From: Cheiracanthium punctorium
Taxonomy: Eukaryota > Arthropoda > Arachnida > Araneae > Cheiracanthiidae
Direction: 5' to 3'
Length of the DNA stretch: 64,000 bases
NCBI GenBank assembly: GCA_038373885.1
Contig: JAWZYV010013134.1
Coordinates: forward strand, 351,497-415,496
This document shows, in pieces, positions 45,786-57,114 of the stretch; the stretch's first letter is position 1; each line of letters starts with the position of its first letter. Below the pieces are notes generated by a model. That model saw nothing but the letters and a program-made list of their open reading frames with translations, searched no databases and was not told the origin of the DNA. A program made the translations under genes and the position numbers.

Positions 45786-46763
45786 TTTTTGTAGGAAGAA
45801 CGTAAACAAACTTATTTCCGAGATTGATGTCAAAGTATCAACTGTCAGTGATACCAGTGACAAAGTATCTACTGGCAACTGGCAGTGATGAAACTGTCAC
45901 AAATTTCAAAACAAGAAGCTTTAGAAGATGTTATAATGTATCATTACAAAACATAGGTGAATCTCAAGAAAAATGTTTAATTTGTAGTTGACAATAAAAA
46001 GAACTAGAAAAATTTTGATGCATGTTAACTATATACATTTCCGATTTTGTTTTAAAAAATTTTTATTTCAAAATAATTTAAATTTTAAGTAAAATAACTA
46101 ACTCATTATTAACTTTTAAATAAAATAAGTGCTTTTTAAAATTAAATAAATAAATAATTATTTTATAATAACATTTGCATGCATCATAACATTTTAAGAA
46201 AAATCATCAAAATATTTGGTTTTTAATTAAATTAACCTATTAGGACACAAAATACCACCATTTTTATTTTAAATTATCTTACTTTATGCATTTACATGTA
46301 AGTAAAAAAATAGTTTGCTTTGTTAAGAGCTGTGCCTTTTCTGAAACAGCTTTTGCAAAATTATTGTTTTTATGAAATTTTTTTGAAAAAAAAACAAAGT
46401 TTATGAATTTTTAGGGGATTCCAGTTTTAAACAGCACTATCAAATTAATTTTTTCTATAATCTCCAAACCTTTGTGACCATTTTGGTATAAATTTCAATT
46501 TAATATATTGAAAATAAAGAAAGTTATGATTTTTTATCTGAAAAAGCACCATTAAAATAAGTGTATGTAAAAACGCCATTTATGGCCACTTTCCCATTAT
46601 TTTAATAATTTTTATCTTAAAAAGTATTAGAGATATTGAAGTAAAATTTTATATTGTTAGTTAGAACACTAATGGCTACATTTATAAAAATTTTCAAAGA
46701 AATCAGAGACGGTGGGTGACATTTTTGGAATTTACTGGTTGATTTGAAATGGAATGACCCGTC

Positions 46764-48581
46764 GTGAGAGTTTGTCAACAGCCACAGCTGATATTTCTGG
46801 GTTTTCCTCTTTGTATTTTACAAGACGCTGAAGAAGTTTCAAATCATTTCTGGGTGCTTGCACAGGAAGAGGGGCTGTAAACCAAGCTATCAGATATTCT
46901 TTTACAATGAAGATACATACATCACGAATACCTTTGCTTTCTCGTGCTGTAAGTTTAAACTGGTTGCGAAACATCCACAGCTTGAAGCTATAAAGAGACA
47001 TCCATCTGGCATGACGAAAAGCACCTGGAGCACAAAAGCGTATACCACGAGAAGGTGTTCCTCCTAGAAAAATTATTACAAGCTCCAACATCTCCCTGTA
47101 GTCTTCTCTTGCATGTGGTATCAGAAGTTGGCTTTCCGCAAATTCCATTACTGATTGCCTATCGTTCTGAATGGCTGCCAAAACATCAGCATCTCTCACT
47201 CCAGGCTCAAAATTTGAGTGGTCTATCATTGACCATGAATGCTGAAATCGTTTAAAAAGCAGTACACTAGGTCCACTAGACATGGATGGTCCCATGCATT
47301 GCATAAATACTGCAGAAAGCACAATTTCCAGAATGTGGTGTCGGCAAGCAAAATACAAAAGTTGTTTTCCTAGCTTTCGTTCCAGTGTCAAGCATGCTCC
47401 AATTTTAATACCAGTATTGCTAGATGTCGTATCAAAGCACATACCTCGTACGAGCTCAGTAAGTGCCCATCTAACAGTTCTGAAACCGCATTTGCTATAA
47501 CAATTCCTGTCCCTGACGACAGTTTGGGAACATCCAACAGTTGATCATCAATGTTTGGTCCTGATAGTAATACTGGTAGACGATCCTCTTTTGCTTTTCC
47601 AGATAGAGCTTGCATGAGTTTTCCGTCCCAGTGCACTATCAAGGGGGCTATAGCCGTAGACTGAAAGTTTTTTTGTGCGTTAATGGCAAGTTCGGAACGT
47701 ATAGTTTGTCTTTGCCGTCTTACGGACGAGTGGCTAAGAATGTAATCGTCTACACTTTTACTCATACTTTCCACGGTAGCCGCTACAATCAAAGTGGCTT
47801 TTCTGTCACTTATATTGGCCCAATCGAAAGTGGAAGCTAGTTTTGGAGTGATAATTAACGGCATACTTTTACTGGTGGTCCTTTTTCTCCTTTGAGAAAA
47901 TCGTTGACAATTAACATAATCTTCACTATCGGCACTTTCTTCGTCAGATATGTCGCTAATTGTGGTTAAATTGTCTGCGAAATTAGATTCAAACATGGTA
48001 CATGTACTCCCACTCGTGCTCACCCAATGCTTTTCCCATTCGATTCTGGACATCTCTGCCTTCTTTCTTTTTTCAGCTCTGAGTTCTTTTTTAGCAAGAG
48101 TTGTATCGAGTTCTATCATGCAGCCTTGTCGATTTTTTTCTCGTTGTTTAAGAAGAAATTCTCTGTCCTCAGTAACTGTAATCATGCTCATAGCATCAGC
48201 ATGTGCGATATCGAACAAGTCATTTAATTTATCTACGAATGCCATTTCATTAGAACGCTGAGTTTCAGTCCTTTGTTTGTAACTTTTCTTTAGTCTGCTC
48301 CACTTATAGAAAAGTTTCTCAATCTTGACAATTGAGTGCTGTTTATCACAAGTGGGAATGCGAGCCTTTGACCAAAATAATGTAACTTCTCTTATCACAG
48401 CTCGTGCACTCTCGCAGATAGTCTTTTTCAGTGTTTTATGGTGATAAAAAAATGTACTTAAAACTTGTCGATTAGATGGAAGCTTACTACCTTTAATTTC
48501 GCTTTCTGCTGATGTTCCTAGCAAGTATATCATGGTTCTGTTTCTTGTGTCTACACGGGCTGGGGTTGACGGAGATGTCAT
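46764..48581 (-). pseudogene. Transposase-like gene, N-terminal and catalytic part
   Basis: Starts MTSPSTPARVDTRNRTMIYL at about 48581. A long basic, helical region follows (SFFxHxxTLKKTI-type, LFDIAHADAMSMI), then an acidic linker. The probable catalytic core has HWDGKLM, RLPVLLSGPNID and LLDVPKLSSGTG. After a one-base frameshift near 47460 it continues MCFDTTSSNTG and LLYFACRHHILEIVLSAVF. Asp in HWDG, Asp in CFDTT and a C-x-x-H motif followed by E give the layout of a DDE/D transposase with a Cys/His insertion, as in hAT and Kolobok, but I cannot assign a superfamily. Broken by the frameshift and the foldback insertion at 46760. Confidence 0.7.
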
Positions 48582-48837
48582 CTTTAAGCACAGTTTCAAA
48601 ACAACGGAAAATGTAGCGTATAACGATTTTAACAAATAATGATAGCTGATTAACTCCTATGTCGCAAACAAAAGAAAAGAGAGCATATAACCAGACTTCG
48701 CATCTGTTTTTTACCCAAAAATGACTGGTGTGGGTGATGCAACTACACGGCGGGGGGGGATTGCGCTGGACACACGGTTGCAAACAAAGCCAGGACAAGC
48801 GGGAAAATTGCATTCCTTTAACTGATCGGACATTACT

Positions 48838-48860
48838 TACCTTGCAGAGACGTTGACCAT
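48838..48860 (-). other. Candidate 5' splice donor of the transposase gene
   Basis: On the minus strand TCTGCAAG|GTAAGTAATG is a consensus donor upstream of the gene start, suggesting a spliced leader exon inside the transposon. No transcript evidence. Confidence 0.3.
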
Positions 48861-49122
48861 TTGAAATTATGCTATTTTGAATGTACTATTATTTTGGGTA
48901 ATGGTATTACACGCTTATGTTCGTCTGTCTATTTTGACAATTTTCAACAGAATTGAATTGCGTTGCGCGACCTCTAAATATTATATTATTGAACTGAAAT
49001 TTTGCATACATCATATTTATGAATAGTGTAAAAAAATGGCAGGGTGAGAACAGAGAAATTAAAAAAAAAGTTTTTTGAAGCACCCCTGACAAGGCTCGAA
49101 CAGCCGAGTTTATATATATATA

Positions 49123-51018
49123 CAGTATGGGACCTTTTATCCGGCAACCTCAGGACCGACCTCATTCCGGTTTATGGAATTTGCCGGTTTTCGGGTCGCT
49201 GCCGAAAAATTAACCCTTTGTGCACAGTAGAATTAAAAACGTCCCGGTCTTTAAGTACAAGTAGCTTTTATGATAATTACTGCTTATAATTATGTAAATA
49301 GTAAAGCATTCATAATAGATTTTAAAATAAAAATAATTAAATTGAAAACTTACTGTAAATTAAAACTTCAATGCTGCGAATCGCGGTATCCACCATGGAT
49401 GCCGGCAGTATATTTCCCAGGGGGGGGGAGCAAAGACTATTTTAGTGTATGGTTACCATGTTGGAAAGAGCAAAAAAGCAAGGGAAAACACTGCATACAA
49501 AAATCCATCCAAAAAATCCCCTTGCCCTATGCTGCCGGTGCCCATGGCATCCAAGTATTCTGTCAGATATGCAGAACCATCGCTACGGGAGAAAACCATG
49601 GTCCCCGCTCCCGCCGCTACGCACGCTCGCCTCCGCATTCCGCATATGGATTACAAAGACGGTAGACATGATACAGCTTACGTGATGGCCAAAAACAATA
49701 TACCTCGCTCGTTCCCTTGATAATATCATTGTGATGAAAATTAAAATCATTAGAAAAAATTAGAAAATGCCCACTATTACAAAACAAAATTTAAAAAACG
49801 AGACCTTACAATTAGATCATATACAATTTTGAGAGGAGAAAAGCTAACATTTAAACATTTATTCTTTATTTTGTTTGAACATTTCATTAATCTTTAGCTG
49901 TTTCAATGTTCCCCACAAAAATATCGAGACAATCTGAGGCACGTCGAAATAGAGAAGTAATCCGCCTGCTGTCTCCCTAACACGCGCAACTGCAACGTAA
50001 CCCATAACAGGAAAAGGAAAAACCATTTAATTAAAAGGACACAATTTAAATAAGTAAAAGTTCGACTATCCAGAAAGCACGGGAAATGCCGGATAAGTGA
50101 AAATTCCGGATAGTTAAGCTTGTAAAAAAAAAAAAATATGTTTGTTGTCAAAGCTGTTAAGGGGGGGGGATCTAATCGGAAATGTTTTGGAATGATAATC
50201 AATGCATGTTGAAAAATACTCTAAAAACAGATCGGTGCGTACTGATCTATTTTTAATTGTGTGTTTTTAATTGTATTTATAATAATATTCGTTTATATTG
50301 CAGTGTTACAAAGCAATAATACCTTTGCATCGCTGGGGAGAAAAATAATAGTAAATTAAAAATAAAACCACTTATCGATTTCTAACAGGTAATTTCTTTA
50401 AACTAAGAGAATGATTAATACAAACGGTGATGTTTTCTCTGTCCCCCCCTCCTTCCCTCTGGAGCTTCTGTTCAGAGATAATACTGTTGAATCATCGGAA
50501 TGCAGATGGGCAAAATAAGTAGGTCAGGACTCCCTAGCTATATGTAATCAGCACTTTTTCTGTTTCGGCTATCGGTACGGAGCTGATTTTTCTCGCCTTT
50601 TACAGCTGTAAAATGTTTTGTTTTTGTAACGTGTGTCCGTCATATTTGTTTTGTGAGCATTTTGTCTGTTTATTTTTTTTTATACTACAATGATTCGTGG
50701 AATTATTGATAACATCTAGCAGTTAGAAATTTGCATCCTCTTCCTCGTTCTAAGGTTCTAAGTTTGGACAGCTGTGATTCACAGTAGGAATTAGTCATTT
50801 GAGAAGACCTCCCCCCAAGGGGGGGGGGGACGAAATTTTCCGGTTATTTGAATGCCGAATAGTCGAGATTTTAAGTAGTGGAAAAAAATGGTATCTAGAT
50901 CGGTGAGCCTTTAAAAAAAAAAAATAATAATAATTAAAAAAAAACCCTGAAATCGGGGAAAGTGCCGGTTTTTGGAACTTTCCGGTTTTCGGAATTCCGG
51001 ATAAAGGGTCCAATACAG
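49123..51018. mobile_element. TA-flanked transposon with CAGTATGGGACC inverted repeats
   Basis: CAGTATGGGACCTTTTATCC (left) and CTGTATTGGACCCTTTATCC (right, reverse-complemented) are inverted ends, each next to TA and to AT microsatellites. Subterminal CCGGTTTTCGG motifs occur on both sides. Tc1/mariner-Tigger type. The interior shows no recognised transposase and includes a second TIR element at about 50058-50877. Confidence 0.72.
50058..50877. mobile_element. Nested element with AGTTCGACTATCCAGAA-type ends
   Basis: TAAAAGTTCGACTATCCAGA at the left and GAATAGTCGAGATTTTAAGT at the right are approximate inverted copies, with CCGGATA/TTCCGG motifs beside each. Interior non-coding, with CCCCCC and GGGGG runs. 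Confidence 0.45.
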
Positions 51019-51021
51019 TAT

Positions 51022-51042
51022 ATATATATATATATATATATA
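51022..51042. repeat. AT microsatellite
   Basis: Uninterrupted (TA)n of about 20 bases, directly after the TA-flanked transposon. Confidence 0.9.
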
Positions 51043-51179
51043 ATTAGAATTTTGTCTGTACATTACTTGAAATTCAAAAATTTTGTAATTTCTATCTGTT
51101 TCAAGCACTTGGGAACCCAGTATAACACTCAAGAAAAGTTTCTCTGTCTGAAATTCTGTCCGTGACTCTTTTTGATCAT

Positions 51180-52080
51180 GATTAGATTTTGTGAAAACCA
51201 TTTCAAACGGCATAAATTTTTGCTTGTGCATCACGTAGTAACAACTAAAGCAAATGAAATTAAATTTGGTGGGATGATAAGTGGTTACTGAGCTTAAACT
51301 ATAGGTGTCCACATCAATTTTTTAAAAAAAATTTATTAAATTTTGAGATTTTACAAAATTGTTTCAACAGTTTCAGTCGAAAACAGTTTCCTGCATCATG
51401 TAATAAAGGCTTATGTGAATGAAATGAAATTGCGTGGCAAGATAGCTGGTTACTCAACTTAAAATATAGGCTTCAAATTTTTTAAAAATTTTGATTTTTT
51501 TTTGCTAAAATTGTATCAGAATGCATACATTTTTGTTCGTGCATCACGAAATAACAACTAAAGCAAATGAAATGAAATTTGGTGGCAGGATAGGTGGTTA
51601 CTCAACTTAAACTACAGGAATCGAATTTTTAAAAAATCTTGATTAGATTTTGATATTTTGCAAAATCATTTCAAACTGCTTACATTTATGTTTGTGCATC
51701 ATGTAAAAATGACAGAAGAGAATGAAATGAAATTGAGTGGCACTATGTGGTCACTCTTAGGTGGCTAAAACTATAGGTATCAAATTGTTTAAAAATTTTT
51801 ATTAGATTTTGAGATTTTGCAAAAATTGTTCAAAATATAAAAATATTTATTGATTATGTACAAACCACTGAAGCATGTGAAATAAAATTTAGTATTGTCA
51901 CTGCTGGTCACTTGAACTCTTTGTGTCGAAGTATTTAAAAAAATTTTTTATAGATTGTGAGATTTTGTGAAAATTCAGTACATGTTTGAGCTATTTCTGA
52001 AAAAAGAGAATGAGATAGAATAAAATTTTGAATTATGTTAGATGCAAGTTAATTTGAACTCCAGATGCCAAAACAATTAT
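51180..52080. repeat. Tandem repeat block, unit about 150 bp
   Basis: A unit beginning TGCATCACGTAGTAACAACT and containing AAAGCAAATGAAATGAAATT, GGTGG, GGTTACTCAACTTAAA and a GATTTTGAGATTTTGCAAAA segment recurs with starts near 51228, 51393, 51541, 51695, 51855 and 51985. Divergence increases to the right, so the block grew or was homogenised on the left side. Confidence 0.75.
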
Positions 52081-52222
52081 AATTATTTCATAAATTTTGG
52101 GATTTTGTTTTGAAAAGTTTGAATAAATTTTTTTAATGTTTATTGTTTTTTTAGATTTTGTGAAGATTGTGCAAAATGTTTTTGAGGAATAATGCTAAAA
52201 TATCTACAGTGAATGAAACAAA

Positions 52223-52562
52223 ATTTAGGCCCTTATTCAGATAGATTTAGTAGCTACTAAACCTATTGTATAGTTGCTAAATTTAGTAAAGTCAATTCAA
52301 ATAGAATTTGGAGGCAGAGATACTAAACACGTGACCAAAACAAGCTGCTAAATCACCGACTAAACAAACGCACGCCTGGAACAAGCGCTCTGATTGGTCT
52401 ACTAACTTCCCTTTTAACTTTTTCCCTTGGAGTTAGTCACATGTTTAGTACTAATTGTATCTGAATTCCCATTTACTAACTTTTAGTATCCCCGCCCACT
52501 TACTAACTTAGTAACTGAACAATAGGTTTAGTAGCTACTAAATCTATCTGAATAGTAGCCTT
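52223..52562. mobile_element. Palindromic-end MITE family A, copy 1
   Basis: TTCAGATAGATTTAGTAGCT followed by ACTAAACCTATTG at the left is mirrored by CAATAGGTTTAGTAGCTACT then AAATCTATCTGAATAG at the right. The core has CACGTG, CCGACTAAACAAACGCACGC and CTGATTGGTCTACTA. Compared with copies 2 and 3 the core is in opposite orientation. Harbinger-like MITEs have such ends, but the superfamily is not proven. Confidence 0.78.
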
Positions 52563-53270
52563 GGTTACAGGTTAGAATTGACCTCTTGACTTGAAAAACT
52601 CATTCAACCAGAATAAAATTTAATTTTTTAAAATGGAAAGAAGTTCTCTATAATAGTCAAATTTACTGATCACTTTGTTACTCCCAAACCAGTAATCTTT
52701 TAACAATACACAGAAAATATACTTTTCATTTCTATACTACTGCTAACATACTATTTCCATTCCTTATACACCTGCAATACTGACAAAAATTCAAGCTTTT
52801 TGAAAATTTCCATTATGTACTAACCTGCCAATGATGTACAAAAATATTCCCAATTTAATTAGTAAAATGTGCCCCATACACTTATGAAGTGGCATACAAA
52901 ATTTGAGAATTATACCTTAAAAAGTATCATAGATATGAAGATAAATATAGCGCTGACTTAAATCACTTTTCCATGGCTCTCGAAGGGAAAAAATCCCGTT
53001 GAATGATCGCATTCGAGAGGTAGAAATTTTTTTTTTCCACTCTAACAATAAACGTTTACATTCAAAGTTATGTATAGTCCCCGATCATCTTTTTTTAAAG
53101 ATATCTCATTGACATTGTATGAAAAGGCAATCAATCGTTTTTCAATTTGATACATCATCTCATGAGTGTATGGAATGGAGCCCATTTTAGTAATTGGAAA
53201 TGGTTTTGTCCTGGGGTCGTATACAATTAAAAAAGTGTAACGTTTTGTAAATTAACGAGAGAAATTTTTT
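52563..53270. other. No gene seen
   Basis: A+T-rich DNA without terminal repeats or recognisable coding sequence. Confidence 0.4.
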
Positions 53271-53272
53271 CA

Positions 53273-53440
53273 GTACTTACATATTATCCCGGCGGTCTGC
53301 CAAGATGGGCGATTTTTTTGCCAAGAGAAATGCCGGGTATACGAAATTATTAATGGTTTTGAATACGATTGCCAACAGTTTGGCAACTCATTTGATGGAA
53401 AAATAGTTCAGGAATGACTGCCAGGATAATATGTAAGTAG
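53273..53440. mobile_element. Small palindromic-end MITE, copy 2
   Basis: The left end TACTTACATATTATCCCGGC then GGTC and the right end GACTGCCAGGATAATATGTA then AGTA are inverted copies over about 24 bases. The body matches 39029-39190 (GGTCTGCCAAGATGGGCGAT). Confidence 0.78.
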
Positions 53441-53611
53441 CAATTTTTCTTAACGGAATCTTATTTTGAACATTTTTCCAAATTACATTGCCCACTTATC
53501 TCTAATATATGAAGATTTAAAGCCCATTACCACCTTTTTGAGACACCTTGTATATAGGCAGATAATTACAAATGTCTTATGCCTCTGTTATAAAGTATGT
53601 AAAATATACTA

Positions 53612-54307
53612 CGAGGGCGAGTCAGAGTGAGCCAACCCCCTCTGCACAAGAATGGTTCGGTCCATCATCTGTGATGCACACGCATAGCACAGAGACATCC
53701 CTCATTTACGAAAGTGACGCGAAAGTCTGAGGTACGTACTTTAAGGCGCTCATACATTGGGTTGAAGACGGTAGCATGACATAATGGACGCTCCAAAAGA
53801 GGAACAGCGTGGTGTGGTCAGGTTTTTGACAGCTGAAGGTGTTTCCCAACAAGAAATTAGTCGCCGTATGACTGCCGTGTACAGTGAACATTGCATCTCA
53901 TTGGCCACTGTGAAGCGTTGGAGCAAACGGTTCAGAGGACATGAAAGTTGCAAAGACGATCCAAGACTGGGCCAAAGCCACCTCGCAATCACCCCCCGAC
54001 ACAATTGCACATGTTGATGAGCTGATTCGACAAAGCCATACAGCCCAGATTTGTCGCCATGCGACTTTCACATTTTCGGGAAACTGAAAAAACATCTCAA
54101 GGGTACCAGATTCGTGTCGGACGCCGCCGTGAAGGAGTCAGTTACAGACTTTTTGAATCAGCAGCCTATGGAGTTTTATGAGACGGGAATCATGCGGCTC
54201 GTTTGTCAATGGGACAAATGTCTCAATGTTCATGGAGACTACTTTTAAATAAAGTACTCTGTTTGTCATATATTCGCATTGGCTCACTTTCATTTGACTC
54301 GCCCTCG
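53612..54307 (+). mobile_element. Internally deleted mariner transposon
   Basis: CGAGGGCGAGTCAGAGTGAG (left) and, reverse-complemented, CGAGGGCGAGTCAAATGAAA then GTGAG (right) are inverted ends flanked by TA (53610-53611 and 54308-54309). At about 0.7 kb it is half the normal 1.3 kb, because the middle of the transposase is missing. Confidence 0.9.
53784..54248 (+). pseudogene. Mariner transposase pseudogene with central deletion
   Basis: The N-terminus MDAPKEEQRGVVRFLTAEGV then SQQEISRRM and VKRWSKRFRGHESCKDDPR is the mariner helix-turn-helix DNA-binding part with its W-F-G linker. A frame change near 53975 leads to DTIAHVDELI. After a junction near 54040 the sequence jumps to PYSPDLSPCDFHIFGKLKKH, which includes the third catalytic Asp (SPCDFH). 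It runs to the natural C-terminus QWDKCLNVHGDYF. The first two catalytic aspartates are lost with the deleted centre, so it cannot catalyse transposition, but its ends remain complete. Confidence 0.92.
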
Positions 54308-54309
54308 TA

Positions 54310-54890
54310 CATAGAAGTTTCGTCTTCTGTAATGCATTTAAAGAACATCTTTATATTTAAGTGTTTTATGTTATGAAAAGCTTATATGAGGGGCATCCAG
54401 AGGCGCAGAGAGTCAAGTCGGGGCCCTGGGGATAAAATCTTTGGGGTCCCTTTGCTATCCAGAAATCCTTTTGATGTCGTATTAGATCAATCTTTTATTC
54501 CTTATTAAAATTATTAATCATTTAAAGAAACTTTAAATTAATAGTAATTGGAAAATAATTAATAGAATTAAAATTATTAATTTAAAAGAGTATTACACTT
54601 TAATAAACATCCATGCTCTAAAAAATGCCAACATTTTGTTTTGAAGGTTTCGTCTCCTCCATAGAGAAACTGTATTTGAAACGTTAACATTTTTGCATGG
54701 CATATTTCCTCAGTATTGAAAAAATTAATATTTTTATTCATACTTCCAAGCAAGCAGGCAGCCAAAAAAATTTCAGAAGGCCAAAAATGTGTAAATTTCA
54801 AAATTTATCATAGAAACTCTTGATCTGTAACATTTTGTTAAGGAAAATTCAAAATTTTGGAGGTTTGCCCAGTACATCCCTCCTTAGGCA
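54310..54890. other. No gene seen
   Basis: A+T-rich; GAGGCGCAGAGAGTCAAGTC with a GGGGCCC stretch near 54400 resembles a lone hAT-MITE end. Confidence 0.4.
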
Positions 54891-54899
54891 GATAGCTTT

Positions 54900-55012
54900 C
54901 GAGTAAATTTGCCTCAATACACAGACAGACCGACAGCCATGCAGTAGGCCGAAATGCTGGACCTTCACACTTCAGCCATCTACCATGTTATGTTCAGTGT
55001 CTTATTTACTCA
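54900..55012 (-). repeat. tRNA-derived SINE, copy 3 (partial)
   Basis: Minus strand has GGTAGATGGCTGAAGTGTGA and GGCTGTCGGTCTGTCTG in family order. The 3' tail with the CCAGATGTAACGTGAATACG motif is missing or replaced. Confidence 0.55.
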
Positions 55013-55109
55013 ATTCCTCTATATTTAAAATATGATAAATTTAATTTTTTTTTAACTTTTCCGTTAGCTGGCGCAAGCAAAAAATTGCCAAATAATGTAG
55101 AATTCTGCC

Positions 55110-55430
55110 AAATTTCTTACAACCATACAACCAACTGTATTGGATATGAATCATAATATAGTTGTAGATTGGAAAAACAACTTAAGAGAAGTTTGTGTAG
55201 AAGGATTAGCGGAACATGAGCCCAAAAAAATGGGTGGTCCTGAAAAAATAGTTGAGATAGACAAGAATTTATTTACAAAATGAAAGAGCAATGCTGGATG
55301 ACAAATGCTGAATTTATGTGAAGACGAGGAGTAAACGATCCATTTGAGCAAATTCTCAAGGACATCATCATATTCTGGAAAAAACAATAATTATAAGCAC
55401 TCTTTTGGGGTAAAACTGTTTTGTTTACAA
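55110..55430 (+). pseudogene. Merlin (IS1016-like) transposase fragment
   Basis: The plus strand reads HNIVVDWKNNLREVCVEGLA then EHEPKKMGGPEKIVEIDKNL and FTK. This matches the Merlin/DDE_Tnp_IS1595 core, where (T)VVDW..F.REVC and IGG...VVEIDES.F surround the first catalytic Asp (here EIDKN). A frameshift or stop occurs after FTK, and sequence beyond 55330 gives only weak similarity. No inverted repeats recognised. Confidence 0.75.
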
Positions 55431-55439
55431 TTCATTATT

Positions 55440-57100
55440 TGTTTAATAGTTGAACTTGATTTGCTTACTATTAATTAATATTTGTTTATAATTGAATGTT
55501 TTCGACTTTTATACCATTGACTGTTTTGGCATTCGCTTCGCTTGGCGAGCATTTGGTTCACAATTAGCGACATTTGTGCCCGTCTAACAGAAAAGTAACA
55601 ATTTTTTTTTTCTAATTCTGAAATGAAAGGAAAATGCCCTGAGCTTTTAATTGCAGAATATGTGTAGATATAATGTCATTCAGTCAATGGACCAGTCTAG
55701 CTGAGAAAGTAGATAAGGAAGAAATATCTCCTTTTTAAGATAACTGGCATACATCATGTCCTTTGTGAGTAAAGTGCTTGTCATTCTGGAGGATATAGAC
55801 AATTATGCATACTGGAATTGGACCCCCCATAATATGCATGTCTTAAGAAAGACAGCAGTCAAAGCTTGGAATGGTGTTCACGGCAGGTATAAAAAGATCA
55901 CAGAAAATGAATTTACGGTACTCTTTTTGCTTTTTCCTGTTGTTTGTTTTGAGACAAAATCTTGGCACTACCGTCTGTTCCCTTCGACCCGTATTAAAGG
56001 ACAACAATGGATTCTATTCTATAGGAGCGGAAACATTTAACGGAAAATCGGAATTAGGCTGAAGTCAGGTAGGGGAAAAATGAAATTGAAATAGCTCTAT
56101 TTTCTTTCTTTTCTTCTGAACATGTTTACATCTGAAATATTCATGTCAAATAGTTAAAGTTCGGGCTTCTGGTGGGGCCTGCTCATCTGCAGACAGTCGG
56201 ACACCCTGGACAGCCCAGCCCTGCTAATTGCAGTAACTTCCTTACTTCAAAGAACTTTGAAATTTTCTATAATTGGTACAGCTTTAGTACTGGTCCTTTG
56301 GCGCGCTTTATTTTTGGCGCGATAAAGGATGCCAATATGGTAACCCCGCCATCGGATGCTCCGGAGCGGAGCGCATGGTAACCCTATATTAACCCTAATT
56401 TATAATCAGAACCCCAATGGTAACCCTAATTTATAATCAGAAATTTTGATGACAGTTCTAATTTTTTTTAAATGATTTTTTTAATGTGAACGATTTAATA
56501 CTTCCGCAGATAAAGTTTAAATAACAGAAAACCAGGGAGGAATATTGTAATGCCAACCTATTTTATTCTCATAAATACAAAATAAATAAAAAGAAGGTAT
56601 TTTGTGACTTTTTTTTTTTACTGCATCTGAAAAAATGTATTCTCAGGATATGGTAAAAATTATATCCCTATATGTCAGTTCTTTAGTAATTTTTAACATA
56701 AAACATCAAATTTGTTAAGTGTTCTTACAAAAAACCTGTCTGTTTTATTAGAATTATATACCACAATCGCAGCTACGATTCTGATAAGTTCGTACAGTGT
56801 GAATGTGCAAATAAATTAAGAGGAGGGAGAAATGTGAAAATAAATAAGTGCCTAGGCAGTACAGTAAGCACCGAGTCGGTCTAACAAGAAATCAAAACAA
56901 TACAAATCATAATTTCCATAAAATATTTTTAATAACATTACACAAACCTCTATTTTTATGCCCACTCATATTTCTTTTGTTTAGCACGTGAAATATACAG
57001 TAAGAAAATTAAGACAGGATTTTATCAAAAAAGTTCAACAATCAATATCGTCTGTCGTTTTGTTTGTTTATGTAACATGTATTTCGGATTGTGTGCTTCG
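55440..57100. other. No gene recognised
   Basis: An open frame at 55756-56040 has no family resemblance. A G+C-richer patch at 56300-56450 repeats TGGTAACCCTAATTTATAAT twice (about 56368-56440). The rest is A+T-rich. Confidence 0.4.
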
Positions 57101-57114
57101 GTCTAAATTTAGTA

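Larger units (their letters stand above)
42927..46760. mobile_element. 3.8 kb foldback element with about 0.8 kb inverted arms
   Basis: The left arm (42927 to about 43735) and right arm (about 45983 to 46760) are inverted copies with only scattered differences. The termini read GGGTCATTCCATTTCAAATC followed by AACC. A 3-bp duplication GTC lies at 42924-42926 and 46761-46763. The 2.2 kb centre holds a second hairpin structure (44578-45060) and a short coding remnant (45546-45785). It is inserted in the coding sequence of the larger transposon. Confidence 0.88.
42052..49087 (-). mobile_element. Large DNA transposon of unassigned superfamily
   Basis: The left terminus AGGGTGCTTCAGAAGTC and the reverse-complemented right terminus AGGGGTGCTTCAAAAAAC begin inverted repeats of about 150 bp. 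Matching blocks inside are TCTCACCCT, AAAATTT(T/C)and ATATTTAGAGGT(T/C)GCGCA (about 42175-42190 and 48965-48985). Between them, on the minus strand, is a transposase-like gene. The outer target duplication is hidden by the MITE at the left. About 3.8 kb of the length is the foldback insertion at 42927-46760. Confidence 0.75.

Noticed and set aside
48838..48860. Strong splice donor considered as TSNAX exon 1
   Set aside because: The short frame before it (MVNVSA) ends in the wrong phase to join exon 2 and lies within the large transposon.
49270..49720. Three overlapping plus-strand frames
   Set aside because: They overlap in all frames inside a TA-flanked transposon and show no recognisable domain.
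50911..51312. 133-codon minus-strand frame
   Set aside because: Crosses an AT microsatellite, a transposon end and a tandem repeat; chance open frame.
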